From Chitinophagaceae bacterium (lineage in GTDB: Bacteria; Bacteroidota; Bacteroidia; Chitinophagales; Chitinophagaceae): a DNA stretch of 5,568 nucleotides. The notes beneath the pieces were generated by a model that saw nothing but the letters and a program-made list of their open reading frames with translations, searched no databases and was not told the origin of the DNA. The stretch covers positions 1 through 5,568 of the forward strand of contig JADYYU010000261.1 of NCBI GenBank assembly GCA_020853515.1, given 5' to 3'. Below, one piece after another: positions 1 through 4,781 of this stretch. The translations under genes and the position numbers were made by a program. How positions within the stretch are numbered: position 1 is the stretch's first letter; every line of letters starts with the position of its first letter.

Positions 1-1847
1 ATGTATTCTACTTCTTCTTTGTCGAGTATCGGGAAGTCACCGGTCTGACGCGAACGGATCTTTTCTTCTATAAAGTTTCCTTTTTCATCTAAAGGCACAT
101 CAGCCTGCGCGATCTTGGCATCATCTTCTTCTTCTGCACTCAGGTACACCTGCTTATTATCTACTTTACCATCTTTTACTTTACGGTAAGGCGTTTCGAT
201 AAAGCCCATATCATTGATCTTGGCATGTACACACAGTGTTGAAATCAGACCGATGTTAGGACCTTCCGGAGTTTCAATAGTACAAAGACGGCCATAGTGA
301 GAATAGTGAACGTCACGTACTTCAAAGCCGGCTCTTTCACGACTCAGACCACCGGGCCCGAGCGCCGAAATACGACGTTTGTGTGTAATTTCAGACAGCG
401 GATTGGTCTGATCGAGGAACTGCGATAACTGTGATGTACCAAAAAATGAATTGATCACCGAAGACAGGGTACGGGCATTGATCAGATCGATCGGGGTAAA
501 CACCTCATTATCACGCACATTCATACGCTCACGGATGGTACGTGCCATACGAGCCAGACCCACACCGAACTGTGCATATAATTGTTCACCTACTGTACGT
601 ACCCGACGATTGCTCAGGTGATCGATATCATCGATCTCTGCTTTTGCATTGGTCAGTTGTACCAGATATTTAATGATGGCAATGATGTCATCTTTGGTTA
701 ATACTTTTTTGGCGAGCGTTAAAGGGAAACCGAGTTTACGGTTGATCTTATAACGGCCTACTTCACCGAGGTCATAACGTTTGTCGGAGAAGAATAATTT
801 GTCGATAATACCGCGGGCTGTTTCATCATCCGGAGCATCAGTGCTTCTCAACTGACGATAGATGTGCTGAACCGCTTCCAATTCAGAATTGGAGGTATCT
901 TTGTTTAAGGTATTGTAAATGATCGAGTAATCGCCACCGGCGTCTTCTTTTTGCAGGAAGATCGATTTGATACCCAGTTCGAGAATCATATCGATGCTGT
1001 CTTCTGTCAAAATTGAATCACGGTCTAAGATCACTTCATTACGTTCGATTGAAACTACCTCTCCGGTATCTTCATCTACGAAATCTTCGGTCCAGCTTCT
1101 CAAAACGCGGGCAGCCAGTAATTTACCAACGTGGTCTATCAGTGTTTTCTTATCTGCTTTTACTTCATCAGCCATGCCGAACAATTCCAGAATATCTTTA
1201 TCTGTTTCATAACCAATGGCACGTAACAGCATGGTAACCGGGAATTTCTTCTTACGGTCGATATAGGAATACATCACATTATTGATATCGGTTGCAAATT
1301 CCATCCAGGCTCCTTTAAAAGGAATCACACGGGCAGAATAAATTTTGGTACCGTTCGGATGGGTAGATTGACCAAAGAACACACCCGGTGAACGGTGCAA
1401 CTGAGATACGATCACACGTTCAGAACCGTTGATCACAAAGGTACCGCGGGGTGTCATATAAGGTATATTGCCCAGGAATACATCCTGCACAATAGTTTCA
1501 AAATCGATATGCTCTTCGTCGTTACAGCTTAACCGCAGTTTTGCTTTTAAAGGCACTGAGTAAGTCAGTCCACGGTCAATACATTCATCGATAGAGTAAC
1601 GGGGTGGATCTACAAAATAATCTAAAAATTCCAGTACAAATATGTTTCGCGTATCTGTAATGGGAAAATTTTCTTTAAACACCCTGAAAAGCCCTTCATT
1701 GTTACGCTTGTCAGGAGTAGTTTCCAATTGTAAAAAGTCGGAAAACGAAGCAAGCTGAATGTCCAGTAAATCGGGTGTTTCAGAAGCTTGTTTGATTTTT
1801 CCGAAGCTTATTCTTTCGGTGGTTTTAGCATTTTTTATTGCAGCCAT
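1..1847 (-). CDS. rpoB: DNA-directed RNA polymerase subunit beta, N-terminal half (3' end beyond window)
   Basis: Encodes the first 615 residues of the beta subunit of RNA polymerase, the cytoplasmic core enzyme subunit that forms one side of the active-site cleft and binds rifampicin. The frame is open from the ATG at 1845-1847 to the left edge, where it stops within the codon after the motif EEVEY, matching E. coli DQVDYM. Recognisable segments are GSERVIVSQLHRSPGV in the N-terminal region, IDRKKKFPVT (Asp197), FFSDKRYDLGEVGR, the rifampicin region at residues 470-498, and IETPEGPNIGLI. The start is well fixed: an in-frame TAA lies at 1869-1871 and no other ATG falls between. There is no Shine-Dalgarno sequence, as is usual in this phylum. 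Bacteroidota RpoB is about 1270 residues, so just under half is present. The beta insertion domain between residues 197 and 470 is shorter than in E. coli. No rplL lies directly upstream. Identification is certain from sequence similarity recognised by eye. Confidence 0.99.
   Translation of the reverse strand, partial: MAAIKNAKTTERISFGKIKQASETPDLLDIQLASFSDFLQLETTPDKRNNEGLFRVFKENFPITDTRNIFVLEFLDYFVDPPRYSIDECIDRGLTYSVPLKAKLRLSCNDEEHIDFETIVQDVFLGNIPYMTPRGTFVINGSERVIVSQLHRSPGVFFGQSTHPNGTKIYSARVIPFKGAWMEFATDINNVMYSYIDRKKKFPVTMLLRAIGYETDKDILELFGMADEVKADKKTLIDHVGKLLAARVLRSWTEDFVDEDTGEVVSIERNEVILDRDSILTEDSIDMILELGIKSIFLQKEDAGGDYSIIYNTLNKDTSNSELEAVQHIYRQLRSTDAPDDETARGIIDKLFFSDKRYDLGEVGRYKINRKLGFPLTLAKKVLTKDDIIAIIKYLVQLTNAKAEIDDIDHLSNRRVRTVGEQLYAQFGVGLARMARTIRERMNVRDNEVFTPIDLINARTLSSVINSFFGTSQLSQFLDQTNPLSEITHKRRISALGPGGLSRERAGFEVRDVHYSHYGRLCTIETPEGPNIGLISTLCVHAKINDMGFIETPYRKVKDGKVDNKQVYLSAEEEDDAKIAQADVPLDEKGNFIEEKIRSRQTGDFPILDKEEVEY
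354..440 (-). other. rpoB: Rifampicin-resistance-determining region of rpoB
   Basis: Codons 470-498 encode the segment starting GTSQLSQFLDQTNPLSEI and continuing through THKRRISALGP, aligned with E. coli residues 507-535 (offset 37). The positions most often mutated in resistant strains carry the susceptible residues: Asp479 (E. coli D516), His489 (H526) and Ser494 (S531). Leu, Gln and Ser at the positions of L511, Q513 and S522 are also unchanged. The differences from E. coli are conservative (Thr, Leu and Thr at the positions of S508 or S509, M515 and N518 or N519). This predicts a rifampicin-sensitive polymerase; uptake and efflux are not addressed. Confidence 0.93.
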
Positions 1848-1976
1848 AGTGATGTTTAACGCGTTCGATTATGAAAAAACAATATTGTCCCAAAGAGGTA
1901 AAACCCTTTTAGTTATGTAACCGTTGTATGTAGTTAAAATAAGAAAATTTGCACGTGCGTTGCCAAGTTGGGAGTG
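1848..1976 (-). promoter_or_regulatory. Probable rpoB 5' leader (about 120 nt)
   Basis: This is the stretch between the predicted rpoB promoter and the rpoB ATG. It contains no coding sequence: frames are short and the rpoB frame has a stop at 1869-1871. Two short perfect palindromes are visible, GCACGTGC at 1951-1958 and ACAATATTGT at 1879-1888, neither followed by a T-run that would make a terminator. No Shine-Dalgarno sequence precedes the ATG. The leader is long for a housekeeping gene in this phylum, so it may carry translational or antitermination control, but nothing matches a known leader that I recognise. The transcription start, near 1970, is inferred only from the promoter position. 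Confidence 0.45.
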
Positions 1977-2010
1977 CGAAAGTAAAACAGTTTTTCCACA
2001 ATATCAAAAA
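1977..2010 (-). promoter_or_regulatory. Bacteroidota-type promoter for rpoB
   Basis: Read on the minus strand, a TTTTTG box at 2005-2010 is separated by exactly 20 bases from TACTTTCG at 1977-1984. The phylum's primary sigma factor recognises TTG near -33 and TAnnTTTG near -7 with a spacer of about 20. The match has one deviation, C for T in the -7 box. The sequence just upstream (about 2011-2048) is very A+T-rich and could act as an UP-like element, which fits a highly expressed gene. The promoter lies about 130 bases before the rpoB start. Its presence suggests that rpoB is transcribed separately from the secreted-protein gene upstream. Confidence 0.6.
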
Positions 2011-2054
2011 TTATTCCAATTTTGTATATGTTAATAAAAACTAATATGTCATGC

Positions 2055-2068
2055 TTTTTCGCGAAAAA
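2055..2068. repeat. Perfect 14-base palindrome TTTTTCGCGAAAAA
   Basis: Five T, CGCG, five A: a perfect inverted repeat centred about 50 bases upstream of the rpoB -33 box. The flanking bases do not extend the symmetry. Neither strand has a T-run after it that would suit a terminator, and with CGCG as the loop the stem would be only five A-T pairs. It is therefore more plausible as a protein-binding site or a chance palindrome than as an RNA structure. No regulator is encoded nearby to link to it. Confidence 0.35.
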
Positions 2069-2110
2069 CAAGCCTTCTTAGCTTCATTATGCTGACCTGT
2101 AGTTAGCAAG

Positions 2111-2136
2111 CCGACAGCGCTTTCGTCGGTACGAAA
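2111..2136 (-). repeat. Two overlapping, mutually exclusive hairpins just after a stop codon
   Basis: Directly downstream of the TAA of the small secreted-protein gene, two inverted repeats share bases. TTTCGT/ACGAAA (2121-2136) has six pairs and a four-base loop. CCGAC/GTCGG (2111-2115 with 2125-2129) has five pairs and a nine-base loop. Because they share bases 2125-2129 they cannot form together. On the minus strand the sequence that follows has no U-run, so this is not a standard intrinsic terminator, although it may protect or mark the 3' end of the transcript. No better terminator for this gene is visible before the rpoB promoter. Confidence 0.35.
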
Positions 2137-2616
2137 TTACTTAGAAAAACTATTGGCTACCTGAATAGCCTTGTCTTCATAACCGGGTCCGTACACAATT
2201 ATGGTATAAAAATTGGTAGCACTTGCCGGATCGAGCAATCCTTCGATGATCATCGAAACGCCGTCTTTGGAGATCATAGCATAGCACCCTTCAAACCCGT
2301 TCAGGTCCAGATCGGTAATCGTGCCAATTTCACGGGCTGTGTAACCAAGCTCAACGCAAAGTTCTTTCACTGATTTTTTCAAAGATTCCTTGGTCAGTGA
2401 GGCGTCTTTCCAAGGGATTATAGATAAATGAAGGAGGTCATTCGACAGTTTGGCAGTAAATTCTTCCGCCGTATTGGTTTGAACTTTAAAATTGCTGGGG
2501 GCTGAAAATTTCACACCATAGGTATCCCAATCCCAGTCGGTAAAACTCTGGGCTGTAAGATTCATACAGGTCAACAGCATAAAGCCGGCAAATAAAAAAA
2601 ATTTGATTTTGGACAT
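2137..2616 (-). CDS. Small secreted or periplasmic protein of unknown function
   Basis: A 159-residue protein that I do not recognise as a named family. Residues 1-22 form a typical signal peptide: Lys at 3 and 5, a hydrophobic core FFLFAGFMLL, and LTA before QS as a likely signal peptidase I site. Cys17 is preceded by LLT, a poor lipobox, so a lipoprotein is less likely. The mature part is about 137 residues with two Cys (87 and 111). It begins with a Trp/Asp-rich stretch and YGVKFSAPSNF and ends with an amphipathic helix finishing VANSFSK. That opening strand pattern (Y-x-V-x-F-x-x-P-x-x-F) and closing helix resemble PsbP/Mog1-like small domains, but this is a weak impression. The ATG is supported by an upstream in-frame TAA at 2638-2640 and by the signal peptide directly after it. 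No Shine-Dalgarno sequence is present. It has a -7-like box 28 bases upstream and appears to be a single-gene unit between a gene-free region and rpoB. Confidence 0.85.
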   Translation of the reverse strand: MSKIKFFLFAGFMLLTCMNLTAQSFTDWDWDTYGVKFSAPSNFKVQTNTAEEFTAKLSNDLLHLSIIPWKDASLTKESLKKSVKELCVELGYTAREIGTITDLDLNGFEGCYAMISKDGVSMIIEGLLDPASATNFYTIIVYGPGYEDKAIQVANSFSK

Positions 2617-2644
2617 ATTGGTTTGTTTAAATTTAGTTTAGCTA

Positions 2645-2652
2645 CAAATATA
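2645..2652 (-). promoter_or_regulatory. -7 promoter box for the small secreted-protein gene
   Basis: TATATTTG on the minus strand is an exact match to the Bacteroidota -7 consensus TAnnTTTG and lies 28 bases before the ATG at 2614-2616, a normal distance. No TTG occurs at the expected -33 distance (around 2672-2678); the nearest TTTTG is too close. The site is therefore plausible but only half supported. Confidence 0.45.
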
Positions 2653-2949
2653 TACACAAAAGCGGTAATGAGTGTAGTAAGCTCAGGTAAAGAAAAAATA
2701 CTGCTTTGCCCCTGGTCTAAAGGGGATCCTTACTTCGCTCGATTTCCTTTGTGATGATATGCAGTACAAAATATAATTTGGATAGCGAAAAGGCACTATA
2801 CATTATAAAAAATCACTCATGCAATCCTTTGTTGCACAAAAGACTACCCAGATATTTCTCAGGGCAATTTTCGTCTTTACCTGTAATTATCCTTTTTGAA
2901 TGCGGGGGGCCGTTGCAGTACACTTTGTGTTTTCAGTTTACCGTAAAAA

Positions 2950-2973
2950 TTGATTTTTCTGATATAAAATCAA
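2950..2973. repeat. 8-bp A+T-rich inverted repeat
   Basis: TTGATTTT (2950-2957) and AAAATCAA (2966-2973) are perfectly complementary around an eight-base loop. The stem is seven A-T pairs and one G-C pair, hence weak as RNA. No T-run follows on either strand, so it is not an obvious terminator. It may be a binding site or chance. Confidence 0.3.
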
Positions 2974-3024
2974 AACCACCCCACCCCGGCAAACACTCTT
3001 TTGCAGCACGCTGTGCCGGTGCCA

Positions 3025-3044
3025 GGCTTATTATCTTATAAGCC
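3025..3044. repeat. 7-bp inverted repeat GGCTTAT/ATAAGCC
   Basis: A perfect seven-pair stem (3025-3031 with 3038-3044) around a six-base loop TATCTT. Three G-C pairs sit at the base, which makes it the most stable-looking hairpin within the gene-free region. On the plus strand the following sequence is only mildly T-rich (ATTCATCTTT), so it would be a poor terminator at best, and no plus-strand gene precedes it. Confidence 0.35.
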
Positions 3045-3156
3045 ATTCATCTTTACAGACGGGGTTTTAAATAGTTTGTCAAAAAGATAATGCAAAAGCA
3101 TTCGGTTTTTAAAAAGGTTAAGAGTGCTCCCGGCAAAGGTCTGTGTTTTCAATCTA

Positions 3157-3170
3157 CCTGCCGCAGCAGG
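3157..3170. repeat. Short GC-rich hairpin CCTGC-CGCA-GCAGG, possibly REP-like
   Basis: A perfect five-pair stem with a four-base loop in otherwise A+T-rich DNA about 40 bases beyond the operon terminator. Motifs built on CCTGC and GCAGG recur as short intergenic palindromes in some Bacteroidota genomes, so this may be one copy of a dispersed element. That is recalled from general familiarity and only one copy occurs in this window. Confidence 0.3.
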
Positions 3171-3210
3171 CTTCACTGTTAGAAAACATACCACTGCCAA
3201 ACTGAATTAT

Positions 3211-3246
3211 CAAAAAAAAGAGACCGTACTGATACGGCCTCTTTTG
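3211..3246 (-). terminator. Strong intrinsic terminator of the peptidase/T9SS-protein operon
   Basis: On the minus strand the RNA reads AAAAGAGGCCGUA, loop UCAG, UACGGUCUCUUUU, followed directly by four more U. The arms are 3233-3245 and 3216-3228. All 13 positions pair in this direction, including one G-U wobble (3238 with 3223). On the plus strand the same position is an A-C mismatch, so the element favours minus-strand transcription. An unbroken run of eight U starts inside the stem and extends past it. The stem begins about 20 bases after the stop codon of the T9SS protein, exactly where the operon should end. The plus-strand version, with fewer U, might still act weakly. Confidence 0.9.
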
Positions 3247-3266
3247 TTGTTGGTATTGGATGAAAA

Positions 3267-4751
3267 TTAGTGTTTATTCAGTTTCAGACTTTTTAGTAAC
3301 AGATCATTTGAGTACACATTCACCTGATAATTGCCTTGTGCAAATTCATCCAGTGAAAGATCGATCGTGTTATAGCCGATTTCATAATTCACCTTGATCA
3401 GTTTCACCGTTCTGCCGCTCATATCCATCAATTTCACGGTGCCTGCTGCTGCCTTATCGCTGTAAACGCTTACGGTGGTTGTATTACCTGCAGGATTTGG
3501 CGACAGAGTCACATCACCCGCTTTGCCATCCCATATCAGGTTGATCACATTACTGTAGCTGGTCTGACCATCAATGTCAACCTGTTCCAGTCTATAATAA
3601 TTATTTCCTGCAAGCGGAGAATTGTCATTGACAGTGTAGTGTAAAGGTACCTGGCTATTGCCATTGAGGGCCTTGGTATTTACACGGGTCATGGTACTGA
3701 AATGAGTGCCGTCTGTGCTTTTCTGCACATTGAAATAATTATTATTGATCTCGCTGCTGGTCTCCCAGTTCAGTTCATCGTAACTGCTCATCTTTTTACC
3801 GTTAAAATAAAGCAAGGTTACCGGCAATACAGCATTGATGGTAGATACCTTTTTAAAATCGGAAAAACTGTTGAGTCCGCTAACCGTATTATTACCAGCA
3901 ATATGATCGCAAGGATTGGTGATAAAGATCCCGTCCTTGAGAATACCATCATAAACTGAAGGTGAAATGGCTGCCAGATTGAGCCCACCTGCATCCAGGG
4001 TAATGCTGTAGTCGTAAGTACCATTCACACCGTCGGGGGTGAGCGACCACGTACCCGATTGCTTGTCGTACACGCCGCCGCAAGCGTTAACCACAGTTGG
4101 ACCCGCACCCGCACTGTTGTACGAAACATCCATATAATTGGCGCTGCCGGTGTTATTAAATGTCACGGTCACCTTTTGATTATTGTGTACAGCGTCGCCG
4201 GTATGAAATACATAAGTGCCCGTTGCGATGTCCTGTCTCAGAATGCCGTTAATATAATTGTTAGCGCTGCCTGAAGGCGCTGTGCTATGCAAGGCAGTGG
4301 TAGCATCATTTTCAAGATGTGTGATATTTCCGTTGCCGACCAGCACTCCATCTGTGAGATAAATGCCTTCAGCTACAGAAATATGACCTGTAAGCTGCAG
4401 GTCAGTACCTGCTTTATCGAGTACGAGATTATAAAAATGGTTGCCCACATCGTTGTTAAACGAACCATTCAGTGTTTGTGTTGCATTGCCGGTAAAAACA
4501 TCATCGCCTGAAGAAGCATAGCCACCGTTGTTTGTGATGTTACCTGTTATCTGCAGTTCGCCGCTATTGCTGAGAAGCCCGTTGTTAACCACATCTCCTT
4601 CCACAAAAAGTGTCGGGGTATTTGATTTAACGCCATTGACCTCAGCCGGACCGCTAATGTACACATTGGCACCGCTTTCTATATGCAGTGTTTGTGCAAA
4701 AATCGGCATAGCAAGCAAACAAATACAGGCTGTTGTTATTATTTGTTTCAT
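3267..4751 (-). CDS. Secreted protein with C-terminal T9SS type A sorting domain
   Basis: A 494-residue exported protein. Residues 1-19 are a signal peptide ending IFA before Gln20. Residues 20 to about 140 contain short repeats rich in Asn and Gly (EGDVVNNG, ITGNITNNG, VGNGNITH), suggesting beta-helix or stacked beta strands. About 160-305 is a second beta-rich part with the only two mature cysteines, Cys224 and Cys281, a possible disulfide pair. Residues 308-404 (from LPVTLLYFNGKK through ELNWETSSEINNNYF to YYRLEQVDIDGQTSYS) are the fibronectin-like module commonly preceding the sorting signal in these proteins. Residues 414-494 (LSPNP, then MDMSGRTVK, then GNYQVNVY and a Lys-rich end) match the T9SS type A sorting domain, which directs export across the outer membrane and is normally removed by the sortase-like PorU. 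The specific role is unknown; no catalytic motif is visible. The start is fixed by the signal peptide. It follows the M28 gene by 30 bases with no promoter between, and a terminator follows. Confidence 0.93.
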   Translation of the reverse strand: MKQIITTACICLLAMPIFAQTLHIESGANVYISGPAEVNGVKSNTPTLFVEGDVVNNGLLSNSGELQITGNITNNGGYASSGDDVFTGNATQTLNGSFNNDVGNHFYNLVLDKAGTDLQLTGHISVAEGIYLTDGVLVGNGNITHLENDATTALHSTAPSGSANNYINGILRQDIATGTYVFHTGDAVHNNQKVTVTFNNTGSANYMDVSYNSAGAGPTVVNACGGVYDKQSGTWSLTPDGVNGTYDYSITLDAGGLNLAAISPSVYDGILKDGIFITNPCDHIAGNNTVSGLNSFSDFKKVSTINAVLPVTLLYFNGKKMSSYDELNWETSSEINNNYFNVQKSTDGTHFSTMTRVNTKALNGNSQVPLHYTVNDNSPLAGNNYYRLEQVDIDGQTSYSNVINLIWDGKAGDVTLSPNPAGNTTTVSVYSDKAAAGTVKLMDMSGRTVKLIKVNYEIGYNTIDLSLDEFAQGNYQVNVYSNDLLLKSLKLNKH

Positions 4752-4781
4752 GTTATATTTTTTATTGTAATTAATATTTAC
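4752..4781 (-). other. 30-base A+T-rich junction between peptidase and T9SS protein genes
   Basis: Twenty-seven of 30 bases are A or T. No TAnnTTTG box and no Shine-Dalgarno sequence are seen here, nor a promoter match in the nearby 3' end of the M28 gene, which supports co-transcription. The junction contains no stop in the shared reading frame: the M28 TAA (4782-4784) is followed by ten sense codons and then the ATG of the next gene. Confidence 0.6.

Larger units (their letters stand above)
2653..3210. other. Gene-free region of about 560 bases with several inverted repeats
   Basis: No convincing protein gene on either strand. The one long open frame (2751-3041, plus strand, 96 residues) has an unlikely composition, no recognisable domain and no promoter match. 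The stretch does hold several inverted repeats: CCCCT/AGGGG at 2709-2725 (7-base loop), TTGATTTT/AAAATCAA at 2950-2973 (8-base loop), GGCTTAT/ATAAGCC at 3025-3044 (6-base loop), AATGC/GCATT at 3089-3102 (4-base loop) and CCTGC/GCAGG at 3157-3170. A nine-base direct repeat, TGCAGTACA, occurs at 2760 and 2914. No tRNA, rRNA or known riboswitch was recognised. It could be spacer, a decayed gene or a locus for an unrecognised small RNA. Confidence 0.5.

Noticed and set aside
967..1237. Two overlapping plus-strand open frames of 81 and 74 codons
   Set aside because: They lie wholly antisense to conserved rpoB coding sequence, have Ser/Leu-rich compositions typical of reverse-strand translation, and no promoter or domain.
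2709..2760. Possible degraded tRNA or terminator around the CCCCT/AGGGG hairpin
   Set aside because: No anticodon arm or TTCGA-type T-arm can be folded in the right order, and the nearest T-run on the minus strand is too far from the stem for an intrinsic terminator.
2751..3041. Plus-strand 96-codon open frame in the gene-free region
   Set aside because: Low-complexity, cysteine- and proline-scattered composition, no recognisable domain or signal peptide, no TAnnTTTG box upstream; best explained as chance.
3089..3115. AATGC-AAAA-GCATT followed by CGGTTTTT as a plus-strand terminator
   Set aside because: The stem has only five pairs, mostly A-T, and no plus-strand gene precedes it.
3702..4770. 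Several open frames of 68-85 codons on both strands inside the T9SS protein gene
   Set aside because: All are shadows of a well-supported 494-codon gene with signal peptide and sorting domain.
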